NCBI GenBank assembly: GCA_964017155.1 | Contig: OZ024861.1 | Span: forward strand, 19,866,213 to 19,930,212 | Source: Oasisia sp. SBJ-2009 | Lineage: Eukaryota > Annelida > Polychaeta > Sabellida > Siboglinidae | Direction of reading: 5' to 3' | DNA length: 64,000 bases | In this document: piece after piece, positions 1-12,600 of the stretch | Position numbering within the stretch: the stretch's first letter is position 1 | Layout: every line of letters starts with the position of its first letter | Program-made: the position numbers and the translations under genes | Notes under the pieces: generated by a model | The model's input: the letters and a program-made list of their open reading frames with translations, nothing else | Told to the model about the DNA's origin: nothing | Databases searched by the model: none

Positions 1-759
1 ACACACATTTAATTTTGTTTCTATTTTTCCCTGGTCATAATCACTAATTGAAGTGTAACTGCTTGTTTCATGTATGTAGATGAAATATGAAAGAAACTGC
101 AATTTTATGAAATTTCAAATTAAAAAAAAAATCCGCCAATTTTCTGACAGATTTAATCTTCTAATAAATCTTTAGAATTGCTTAAATTTTTCTTCTGATA
201 ATAGTAATTATTTAAAATGTAATGGTGCTGCCTTCAATTACATAGATTAAATATTAATGAAACTGCAACTTTATTTTATAAATTTTGTTTTCTTTTTTCT
301 GAACATTCTCCTATTTTATACCTAAATTACAAGATTTTTTAAATTAATTATACTGTTTTTTGTGTGTAAACTATGATGAAGGGCAATACATACCTATTTT
401 TAAAATTCAATTAATATATATATATAAAGTATCATAATATTTCAAAAATAGGTTAGAAGTACAAATTATATATATTCTCAAAACTAAATACTAATTAATG
501 TAAAACTGTCATCAAAGAATACCCCAGTAACGACAAAAGTCACGTATAATATAATTTTATAAACATTAATGATAAATTATCAATTTTAATAAAAGAATTG
601 TCTATTTAAAGGGAAAACAAAGTCAATGTTTGGATCATATGGGAATAACGAAGTTAATAAAAAGTAACAACTTCGAACAACAATCATATTTTTAACGTCA
701 GTGGTTTACCAGAAAAAAAATGTAAAACACATAGACATAGAAAGTCTACAGACTACGCC
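1..759. other. AT-rich sequence, nothing recognised
   Basis: Strongly AT-rich with short A and T runs; no coding signal, RNA gene or clear repeat boundary was seen. Confidence 0.6.
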
Positions 760-2885
760 ATTTTAGAAACAAAATGACGTCAGAGAGTCTTCTTGGTCGG
801 CGTGAACTGTGCATACATATTATTATCTGTTACTTTCTAACCTAACCACGAAAACGACCGCCAACAGCCGCCAAACTTCTCCCCACATTTCTTACATACA
901 TATACATACACTACATTACAAAAAAATCACTTGTATTCGTCTAACGAAGAAAATTCACAACAGAAACGCAAATCTTGGCGAACGGCAACTCGACAACTTC
1001 GACTACCGTAAACTCGCGATTATAAGTTAGCTTTACACAAAATACCGCTAGATGGCGCGCGAATATTTATTAACCTTACTGCATTCGCACGCGCGAATTA
1101 GTTTAATTAATTATAAATAATATAATAATAATTAGCTGCATCACTATGATCTGCAGAAAATGTTAAACGGCAAACTAAGGCAACGCTTTGGTGATATGGG
1201 TCTAATAGAGTTGATAAAAAATAACAATTTAATATACAAATATATAATTTTATTAGTTTATTTTATATAGCGCCAAATCCACAATTCTCTTCTCTTCTAT
1301 TCAACATACTGTTATTAAAGTATATGCAATAATAAGAATGCTACCCACAGGTAATATTTAAAAATAAATATAAAAAATACATGTGTCTGCATAATTATCC
1401 AAAATTGTCTATTAGTTATAAAAGAAAAAGGAAATTACGTGTTTTTCAATGAAGTCACATTGTTTATTTTATCAATATTTCTATAAACATCCCGCGTGTA
1501 CTGCGAGCATGCAAGCTTATATTACATAAGCGATGTTTTAACAATAATAACTAAAACAATAACATGTTAATATTACTGTTTTTAAATCCTTCTTTTTCTA
1601 CCACCATAATATTTCCCATATATGCATATTCCTTTTTACATTTTAGTGATTTATTGTTCCGATAATTAATAAAGTGTCTTGTTCAAAAATAATAATTATT
1701 ACATATCTGATGGTGGAAATGTCATTCATGAGTAGAACAAATAGCTTCAGTAATATGTTCTTATGCATAATGGTTGTGTATGTGCTGAATAAAAATTATT
1801 ATTACGTCTTACTTATTTTACTACTTTAATTATTTATTACTATTAACCATACTTTTATATTCATTTATTACAATTGTTGTTATGTAATTTGTATGTTTAT
1901 TTATGACTGATAAGTCAGCTTAGTTAATGATATAGAAATATGTATTTTCATTATTTATTTTTAAATAATATTATCTGTGGGTAGTTTTCTCTTTATTGTA
2001 TTTTTAATAGCATTATTTTGTGAAGCGCCACAAACAATTATGGATGTGGCGCTACATAAATAAAATAAAATATTATATTATAATAAACAAAATTGTTTGT
2101 TTATTTAATATAGCGCCACATCCAATTTAAACTTGTTCATGGCGTTTTACATACATTAAAATGCTAAACAACAAATACACACCAGAAGAAAAAAAAACAT
2201 AAATATACTAGAAACATATATGAACAATTATAAAAATAAAATATCAATATAAAAATAATAAAACTTATAATTTCTTGCAAATCATAGTGATGATAATAAT
2301 TAATTATTATATTATTTATAAGTAATAGTAAATAACTATTTCGTGCGTGTGAAGTAAAACAATTAAATATTCGCAATCAGAAACGTGGCGTCTAGCGGTA
2401 TTTTGTGTAAAGCTTTTAAAAGCGATTTTACGGTACCGCTGGGCGGCCGAACAAGTTGTACTCGAGGTCTGCGCGTTTTTGTGTGTGAATTTTCTTCGTT
2501 AGAGGAATGCAAGAGATTTTATTACATAACATAGTGTATGCATATGTATGTAAGATATGTGAGAAGTTTGGCGGCTGTTGGTGGTCGTTTTGATGGTTAG
2601 GTCAATCAAATCGGGTCGTCTAGGATCCGCGCTGTGTCTGTGACTGTCCAAACGAATCCACCGAACCACTGTTTCAGTTCTGCTCGATTCATAGGTTAAC
2701 AAGAAGACATCTTACTGATACTGTCTTTCACTGTACTATTACTATAAGCGTTTGAGGAACAGTGTGGCATATTGATGTCGCGATTTCGTTGTAAACCGAC
2801 GTAAGGCAACTTTTAGCGTACCGCTTGGCTCTCTGTTATGACAGCTGAACCAGCAGACGACTCTCTGACGTATTACTTTTCCAAA
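760..2885. mobile_element. Long-terminal-inverted-repeat DNA element, copy 1
   Basis: The left arm (about 760-1060) and right arm (about 2378-2885) are diverged inverted repeats. Matching blocks include GACGTCAGAGAGTC, ACCTAACCAxxAAAACGACC, AACAGCCGCCAAACTTCTC, CTAACGAAGAAAATTCACA and ACACAAAATACCGCTAGA. Interior sequence is AT-rich and has no substantial ORF, but carries several TAGCGCCACATCC-like motifs in both orientations (near 1270, 2025-2055 and 2110). It looks like a non-autonomous element. A shorter relative is at 46195-46710. Target duplications were not resolved. Confidence 0.55.
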
Positions 2886-2992
2886 CTGCTGGGTTGTGAT
2901 TGGTTGCAAGGTCCAAGATGGGCCGGTTCATGGTGTCGGTGATTTAGCTAGATTTTCCCACTTTAAGACCACTTTCTGAGGTAACCACTAAG
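2860..2992 (+). promoter_or_regulatory. Possible importin-alpha promoter and non-coding first exon region
   Basis: The first coding exon follows a clear splice acceptor, so a non-coding first exon should lie upstream. This stretch is less AT-rich than its surroundings and carries an inverted CCAAT box (GATTGG, near 2899), a YY1-like AAGATGGG (near 2914) and a CRE-like TGACGTA (near 2868). Possible donors are at 2980/2981 (GAG then GTAACC) and 2992/2993 (AAG then GTGAAA). Part of the 5' side overlaps the right arm of a long-TIR element. No TATA box is evident. Transcription start was not observed; this is a weak inference from motifs and position. Confidence 0.25.
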
Positions 2993-3553
2993 GTGAAAAA
3001 TTGGATTGTAGATGCAAATGATTAGCTAGTGTAAACTCTTTTAGGTGCATAACACTAAACTGTTGCCTTTTTTTTCACTTTAATGTAGCCTAACCAACAC
3101 ACAAAAGTATGAATAGTAAGCTAAAAAAGGGAAATAATACAATAATACCAATAAACAAACTAATGTAAATTAGCTACATTAAACATGGCACTAATTAATT
3201 AGTTTACACAGTTACATGTGCAAGCATAAGTACTTGCTAACTATTTATGATAGTATTAATCAAAGACACCCACTATCGATCACGTCGATATCGGAGTGCT
3301 TTGCAAGTTTGCATAGCACAATGCATCGCGCGCACGTGTGACGGAGTGCATAAACATATTTAATAATAAACAATAAAGGCATTGGCAATGTGATGTTTCA
3401 TAGTGTTGTTTGTTTGCAGTACACCAGAGCATAGAGCATAACGAATATTCTTTATTTGAAAATACATTTATGAGCATTGTTTCAATTATTTTACTTGACT
3501 AATGTGATGCATTTCACCTGCACTGCACTGCACTTGCTTTTATAATTTTACAG

Positions 3554-3643
3554 GTGATGAATTCTCAAATAAAAATGCCGGCACAGGTGCAAGCAACTGA
3601 GAGTCGACGAAAGGCATACAAGAATACAGGCAAAGACACAGAA
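3554..3643 (+). CDS. KPNA2: Importin-alpha coding exon 1 (start codon, N-terminus)
   Basis: The acceptor AG at 3552-3553 follows a T-rich tract. The first in-frame ATG is 3557, giving MNSQIKM...; a second at 3575 would give a protein six residues shorter (522). Both lie in the same frame, and the KNTGKD stretch at residues 22-27 is typical of the start of the IBB domain. The donor is GAA/GTCAGT, with an unusual C at +3. Without splicing the frame runs into a stop at 3659-3661. The exon ends in phase 0 and joins exon 2 to read GKDTE-ELRRRR. Confidence 0.85.
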
Positions 3644-6600
3644 GTCAGTGTTACTGCCTAATTGTTTACACAAGTCACCGAATTGGACAGATTGGTTATT
3701 GGCTAAACAAATATGCCTGGAAACATTGTAACTGAGTTGTGGTAATTTCTGGACTAAACAGATCTACCACCTTCCATTTTAAGGTCTTATTTCATTGTCA
3801 TGCATTTTCCAGATATCGCCATGGAAAATAAATATGTATGCCATTTGGGCACACCAGATGATAAAACTGCCTGTTTTTAATTTTATATACCCTAACTCTC
3901 TATTACATGGAAGAAGAAATGAATGTGCCATAATGATGGGACGAAATTCGATTTGCAGCCCATAACACATTAAATAGGTAACATGGAATAATTAAAAATA
4001 ACTAAACCTTGTTGATCTTACTTAATTTATTAACTAAATTTTATTGATTAAAATTCTTTTAATTGGGTATGAGAATTAATATATGGCTAGTTATATTTTA
4101 TATTCACCAGTCTTTTTAAACAATTAATTACTTCAAATTCAATTAACTAAATGTTTTAGTCAGGTAGGAATAATTATGTTGGAAGTCACTGGTGAGTGGT
4201 CATTCACCATGCCGATGACTCTAGCTCAGACAAATCACTTGTGCCCTGGCCATAGGATGACGTCGCTGTTCTGGTCCCGGCAAGACATATCAATAGCATT
4301 GTAAACAAATTCGTAGCCACAGAATATTTGATTTGAATATTTGATTCGTTTTGTATTCAAAATTATGAGGATATTTGATTCCAGTGAAATTCCTGAATCA
4401 TCCTATGTTTAATATCAGCCAAATTATGAAGTCATAATAATTAATTTATCTACTGTATGTTTGTGGTCATGTAAAATAGGACCAAATGTTTGCATTTAAA
4501 ATAATAAACATGCTATTTCTATAAGCAGCATTCAGGCTCAAGCTGCAGAAAAGTGTGACAAGGGAATCCCTGAATTTCTATAAGACAGTTGTATTAAAGA
4601 AGAGTAATTATGTTTAGCATCTTGAAATTCACACAAAGATACCAAATTATATAGTAGAATTTCACATGAACTCGGTGTGATTAATAATAAATAATTTTTT
4701 GTGGGAATAAAGTTTTAATTTTACCCGACATCTGATTCCGAGCCCTTTATGGGAATCATAGCGAGTAGATGCTTTTTGATTTGTGCAGGAGCTGAGACGG
4801 AGACGCACAGAAGTGAGCGTTGAACTAAGGAAGGCCAAGAAAGATGACCAATTGTCTAAGCGCAGGAATATGGCTTTCAACGAGGAGCCTGTCAGTCCAC
4901 TGCAGGAACAGAACAAGGTAAACCATTTTCAACACAACATGTGAATAACCAAACAAAAATTATGTTTGCAACAGAGCACAACTACTTGATGTTGTATATT
5001 TCTTGCCAGGTGACGGCCATGAACATGGCAGAGATCATCAGTGGCATCCAGAACCCAGACCCACTAGTGCAATTCCAGTCAACTCAGGCTGCCCGCAAGC
5101 TCTTGTCCCGAGAGCGCCAGCCCCCTATTGATGACATCCTCAAGGCTGGCGTAGTCCCACAGCTTGTTGCCTTCCTTGCCTGTGTAGACAGGTAAGTGTA
5201 GATGATATTCCACTGGAAATAATAAATTGACCATAAATCTAGGCAAAAACTATATAAACAAGTGCTAAAATACTTTGATAATGGATAAAGCTTGCTACTT
5301 AACCCTGCAGGTGACCAGGGGACTGTTTCACTAACATTTTAAAGTACTCTTATCACTGATTTTGATCCATAAAATTGAAACCTCACTTTACATAGGACCC
5401 AAATGAAAAATTGCATTTCACTAACTTTTTATCCTGGTTCTAAGTCCATAAAAGGCACATAGAAAAGCACATTTCTAAGAGTACACCTTACCACACTTTA
5501 GAATTGGCCGGCTTGAATCAGTGTATTTTATGTCGGAACAAATCGTTAAAAATTTTGTTTTCAAAAGATTTGTTTCATTTTTCTTTTACTTAGCAGCTAA
5601 TACATGACGCTACATTTGTCTAAACAGTGAAGTATATTTATCTACGCCATCACTATCTGGCAACAAGAGATTCTTTGCAACATTATAATACATATCAGAA
5701 GTTGAACAAATGCTAATATTATACTTAGAACACAGGTAAATTACTGAACATTATATTATTTATTGATCTATGACCATGTCTTCTTTTTTAACCAAACGGC
5801 AACTCATAATATTTTCTATGAGATTAACAGAGAATTGTTACATTATATGACAAGTGATAATAAAACATTTGTTATGTCTTAATCAGTATTCCTCTTTGTA
5901 TTATATTATTCCCATTTATGTTTAAAAAACCTAAATTACGTATAAAACCCCGATTTTCCGAGACCTGATTTACGTATAAAGCGCCGTTTTCCTGAGACTC
6001 ATGTATTAAATCTCCTACATTGGTATTTATTTCCGAAACGTTAGCATGATCTGCAACTAACCAAACAAATTTGTGTGCCAATAAATAGCAAATCCTTGCT
6101 GTATGAAGTGCTGTAACTCGCTGAAATTTTGACAAAAGTGACTGATTGACAATGATGATACGCTTACTACATCTACTATTGTTATTGGCACAGACCAAAC
6201 AGGTTCACCACTGCCTCTGGCAGAGGTAGAGGAAGAAACCGACATGTTCTTGAAAACAGTTGCAAAAACACCATGGGGCTTAATAATAATAATATGGTAA
6301 TTTAAGTTTTAAATTAAAAAATATTGGAGTGAACTAGGAAGTACAATTGTAATTTTAATTAATAGTTTTTTCTATTATAAATTATTGTTATTTTATTGTA
6401 ATCGTCTGTACAGTTTTGATGTTAAATCACAATTATCTTTATGATCCAATTAATAAAAAAAAATTATAGCTGTGATTGTTCAGCTGTGCTAGAACTGTTA
6501 TAGTGACAGGTATGTTTAACATTAACATATTATTTGTATGTTGTTGCATTTGTAGTTGTTGATGGTAACTTTAGGAGACATGTGATTGAAATTAAGTTGC

Positions 6601-9600
6601 TATACAGTGTATTTGCAAACACCTGGGGTGAAGTACTGTTATTAATTAAAAATAATTCAGTGCAATTAATTTATTTGTCTCTAGGTATTTTATTGCAGTT
6701 ATCTTTATTGTCTTAATGTTTTATTACAATTACTTTTTAGTTTTACAACAGTAATCAATTATATTGAAACTGTTGTTTGTTTACTTAATAAAATGAATTG
6801 TTTGCATGACTAAAATTATCACATATTTCCCTATATGTGATCACATTTGTGTTTCTGTGGCATTTGTGTAAGTGGATAGCGTGTTTCTTTGGAGATCTCT
6901 GCTGTACTGAATTAGATTTACAAGGTAAATTTAGAGTATCGAATAAATTTATTTTATCAATTGATATTGAAAAATTCTGGTATTGAACTAGCAATATATC
7001 TATCGATATCGAAGAATTCTGGCATCGAACCAGCACTACTTCTGTTGCTTCTACTGGGAACTGTGTTTTATGTGAATATTAGACATACAACATAAGTATC
7101 GAATATCAAACAAAATTCACGTATCGATCGGTATCGAACAAAACCTGGTATCGAACCAGCTTAGTATCAAACTAGCTCATTACTTATATAAGAAATCTGT
7201 GGGAATACTAAACATGGAAGTTATACATAAATTAAAATGCTATGTCTTTTAAATCGTTTTATAAACAAAATCAAAAAATATTTGCATGCCAGTTTAATGC
7301 AATTAAACATGTTACATTGTTTGTAGATAATTATGTCCTTCCATTTGTTTACATTTATATTTCTCTGGATGTCATTAAAAATAATATTTTGGCTGGATAT
7401 TTTCAAATGTAAAAAGAACACATTTCCCAATTTTCAGAGACATATTTCAAACTGTGACTAACCTAGCCATCTGATATTTGGCACACATAAAAAAAATTAA
7501 TTCTGAAAACTGTTGTTCAACAAATCCTTGCCCAAGCCAATATTGTAGTTAAAGTGTTAGCTTTTGCTACGGCATGGGCCAGTAATCATCAAGCATTTGA
7601 TCCCACTGATGGTGAATGGAGTTGGCTGTTTCAATGGCACAAGTAGTATGCTACTGAACATACAATGCTATAGTAGACTCCTATTTTGGTATGGAAACCA
7701 GCGACCCACACATTGCCAGCAGCCAAACTGGTTGGTGCTGGGCATCCCCAAAGGCTGGCCTATGGATTTATCACACCTGTTGTTGTTGCCATGTTTTAGA
7801 CCAGACGTACAGTTTGAAGCAGCATGGGCATTGACGAATGTGGCGTCTGGAACAGCATTACAGACACGAGCAGTGGTAGAGGCAGGGGCTGTCGCAGCCT
7901 TCGTTGGGCTGCTCAGCTCTCCCCACTCCAATGTGGCTGAACAGGCTGTCTGGGCTCTTGGCAACATTGCAGGCAAGACTAGCTTTTACGATTGAAAAAA
8001 CCCAGACAATTTGTTCCAACATTGATTGAAAATACCCTGCATTGAATGTATTGGTTGTTTGGACAACGGGAATTTTTGTGTGTTCATATCACAGAATTTA
8101 TCAAAGTTTTCGTAGAGAAAGTACAGTATAGTAAGCTAACTTGGTTTGTAGATGGCTCACTCTCACAGAAATTATACAATCAGTAGTGAAATGAAAACAT
8201 ATAAAATGTAGAAATATATTTTTCTAACTTAAACATGTTTAAAGTGTCTGGATTGGCTATCGTGTCAGTTGATTGTTTACCTTGGGTTGTCAGATATCGA
8301 TATAAACATGCGCACCACAAAAAACGGAGGCAGTGGCATCATATTTGCATAAATAAACTTTAAAAATTGTTGGAATCCCCTTCCAAAATCTCCTTTCACC
8401 GATCACGTGGCATCACATGGATCTAAATGCATGGCGCCAAATTAAATCAACTTTTGGCATGGATACTGCTACTACAATGTTTCCAATCTTCAACAGGGTC
8501 GACAATAGCGCTGGCCCGATGCATGTTTTGAGGGTGTCGGGCCAGTTCGGGCCACCAGTTTTCATATTTTACTGGCCCGACGGGCCACTGGTTTCATCAA
8601 GTTACAATGGAATTATTCACCATTGTTTTAGATAGTTTCCATTAGTTGTCACTCCTTACGCAACAAGTAAACATAATCCGTGACAGCGTGGACTCGTGTT
8701 ATCAGTCAAAACTAGTCACCATCTTGTTTACGAATTTCAAGTTCTCCATAACTTCGCACGGTGTCGCTACTGGCGACACGAGGCGGACAACTCCCTAGGC
8801 TAGTGAATTAGCTAAGATAACGCTTCGGATTTTGTAGTAATAGCCGAGTGGTACCTAAATAAAATGTGTCATTGAATTTCGCGTTCTCCTTTATTATTGT
8901 TGCTATCCTAATCTATAAAACTAATAGACAAAACATGTTGAGCATGTCATGACGACCCCTTGTGGATTTCTTGTGAACTTGTAATAAATAGTAGTATTAG
9001 TAACGAAATAATGATATTGAAAAAGTTATAGACCGTAACTATAGGCTAAGTAATAACTCACATAAAATATAGTTGTAATGTAGCTGCATTTTCTAACTTG
9101 TTTATTCCAAAATATATCCATTCCAATAAGTAAAACGTCAAGTTGTCACAGGATTTCGCTATGCCGCAAACGCCACCAACATCAACGATCCCGACCCCGG
9201 CTGCGGCACCCCGGCTTCCCGTTCGACCTCCGGCTGTCGGCGCTAAGCTGTCGCCTGCAGCAAATACTTCCATGCACGGCATCGCCGCCTTCCATTTCTT
9301 TCTCTGATTAAAATTAATTCACACCTTGCGGCAAATTTATAGCGTTTGGCAGCGACAGGATCCACACCATCGCCGTTACTCTAGCTATGGAATTATCTAA
9401 ATCAACTTTCGGCATGGACGCGAGGATGAAGAGTGTGTTTGGCACGGAAAGGTAATTTACATATTTTCTAACAACTTAGAAGTATTTGTGGTCGCTGAAA
9501 CTATATCTAATGTTGTAGGTATATATAAATGTAAATATATTAATGTTATAAATGATGTCACAGAATGTGTGTGTCAATGAAGTGTATTAATGCACTAGTA

Positions 9601-12600
9601 CAGTTTTAATACGAAACACGTGCGTTTTCCTAAAGAGCGCCGGTAAACGGCATAAGGGATCATGTCAAAATGTTGCCTAAATTACATTTGCGCATAACTC
9701 TTCTCATTTCAACTAAACGTGTGTTATCCTAGACCCTGGATTGTAGTGTCTCTGATGTTATAAAATTATTGCGTTTTTAGCACGTTTGATGCCAAAGTAG
9801 CGCCCGGTTGTTTGTTAACATAACTTATGTTTTTGTCAATCTTAACCTCGGTGTGAGAGTAACACACGGCCATATCCACTCACACCTACATGTTATTCTG
9901 GCGATGTAGTTGCAATGTTTTTAACATATGCCTGAGGTAATGTGAAATGAAATATTTACGCACCCAGATAAAAATTTATGCAAAAGTATAATTCTATATT
10001 GAATTTTATTAGTCCGTGTATATATTACTAAGACCTCTTCCGATAGTCATTATCAAGTAAAAAAATACAATAAAATGTAAACTCACAGTATAGGACATAT
10101 TATTTGCCCAAACTAATAACTGCAAATGGCTCATGTATGTAATGATAACGTCTCTGTTATTGCAGCATAGAAACAAGATGGGGGAAGGGGCCATCACAAA
10201 GACCCCGGCCACATACACCTGCCCTCTCCCAATAAGGGACATCGTTCAAAGACGATTCCGCGAGGCTGGGGGCGGGGTGCGATGCCCACTTCAACAGCCG
10301 GGACACAGTCCTGTTTCACAATGATTTGATTCATATTTACTACTAATTACTCAGTAAATTTTAATTCAGTAGTTACCTCATTATTTACTGTATTGACTAC
10401 TACAGAAATATCATATACAAATGTTCCAGACATACTCACTACAAGGGTGTTTGGCAGTCTTCACACATGTATAGCAAGCTGTGTTGTGTGCTTTCACATT
10501 ATAGGCATTCATTGATGTTCAGATGGGTTTTCTTTCAAAAAACAATCTTTACGTGAAGTCTGTTTGTGCTTCGATGACCCACATTTGCAGCATTGTGTTG
10601 CACCTGCCACAGTTCCCACAACCACAACTTCTGCCGAGGTCTCCTGGTTTTCCTTCACTATAATGTCTGCTGCTTCCGCTTCAGCATTGTCTGCCTGATC
10701 TCCATAATCCTTGGCATCACCATACGTGTGCTGCACCAGCTGCTGTCGCACCCACCGTTTTCGCTCTTTGTTTTCTTCCACTCGTGCCTGTTTTCGACGA
10801 ATGTGAAGTTGCTTTGTTTCATCTCTTGTCTTGTATAGACGGTTTTTGTCTGCATCACACACAGCTCTTTTGCATGCGTCAACAATGTCATCAACCACTC
10901 TAGTGTACAAATCTGGGATTCAGTGGTAGGATGGTCCATGCACTTCAGACAGCCATGCCATGTTTGACTGCATCAGAGCCAAGTTGGTGCTCACAACATA
11001 GTGCAGTCACTCGATGTTGAGGTCCTTGGCTCTAAATCGAACACAGACAGAATGGTCAGATTCTGGAAGTTTTGAATGGCCTCTCAAAAAATCCGGATGT
11101 ATCACGCTTGACTCATTCTTTGCACGTTTTGCTGTTTCGAATTGGTACAGCAGCTGGTGCATTGGGCAGGCAAGCACATATTTTGATGTGTAAGGCTTGC
11201 CTGAACATGTGGGACTATCTGGATCACATTTCCCACATGTACATGACTTTGTTGCATGGAAACTACACTGGCCGCCTTCCCAGCTGTGTGTGTCTCTGCA
11301 GTGATGTTGGCCGAGCTGCAACATGACCTCAGCATGTCTTTAGGTGTTTTGTTTCATATGCCTCAAGTAGAGCCAAAGCGTGGTTGATCCTGGCAGTTCT
11401 TTGGAATTTTTTTGCTTTAAAATGCTTCTTTCCTGCACAACAGCACTTCACTGTTGCTAGTGGGGGAAATTCACTTTTATGTTTGGTGAGATACGTAACC
11501 TGCTTTATGGCAGCCAGTTTCACAAGTTGTTTGCCATGTGCTTTTGTCACATGTCCCCTACAAAGCATCACTTTGCACTTTTCTTTATCGGGAAATGCTG
11601 CACGAAAGCCAGCCTCGCTTGAAGAACGCTTGATGAATCACCATCCTGCCAATTTACCTCGATGTTCATCCCTTCGTTGGCTGTCTGCTGGAAGATGCGT
11701 GATGCAGCATACCCTTCGCAGGTCAGGGTAAAGTTCTTCTTCGCAGATGTCATCACGGCTTCTTTGACACAGATGGACGTAGTAGAGCTGCTGAGCAGGG
11801 CCTGCATCAGGAAGTCCTTCACATGTAATGTGAAGTTCTTACTAAAATGCCCTCTGGTCAGCCAGCACCCATCTGCAGTGGTGATGGCTCTTTGGAAGCT
11901 GCCCTGTTCATTGTCTGGCTTACGCTGCATTGTGCCCTTTGCTTTGTTGAACATTTCCTCCAGTGTTACCTTTTTGACAAGGTAGAGCAACCTGATAATG
12001 TTTTTTCTGCTCAAGACGTGTAGACCAAGGCCGTGCCCAAGTGTGGGCAAATTTCTAGTTACTGTAGCAAGTAATTGGAAAAACAGATAATCCATAATAA
12101 AATGGCCTTGTTGCACTGGCAGCAGTGCTAAATGATTATGTTAGATTGTAGACCAGTTAATTTTATCGTACAGTCAGCAGGATCTATTTACAGCCAGGTA
12201 AAAGAACAAAGCCATGTTGAACCTTGGCCTTGGATAGGGCTACAGGGTAATCCACCCTTTGAACAAACAGTTGACTTGGCCACTGCCATGTGCACCTATG
12301 GCTTCTTCGTTCATTAACACCATGTTAGGTAAATAACGGATTGTCATTACCACCACAACTTAGGAAGATCTCGGAATTTGGTGACATTGATTGATCGGAG
12401 ATAAACATTATGTTTGGGCGCTATGCAACATGTAGGCAGCTGTGCAGTGGAACCGGCTGCGATCCGGCCAAACTGGATTGCCTAGCCAGGGCTGGGACAT
12501 AGCAGAATGAAGTATAAACTATAATTGATCTATTCTACGACTACAGTCACAATAACAATGACTTCAGCTTCACTTCATTGTCGTGATAATAATATAAATC

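Noticed and set aside
7668..7976. 102-codon minus-strand ORF over exon 4
   Set aside because: Mirror of the conserved coding exon; composition explained by the sense frame.
11384..11985. Plus-strand ORFs of 107-115 codons
   Set aside because: Shadows of the minus-strand transposase relic, which carries the recognisable motifs.
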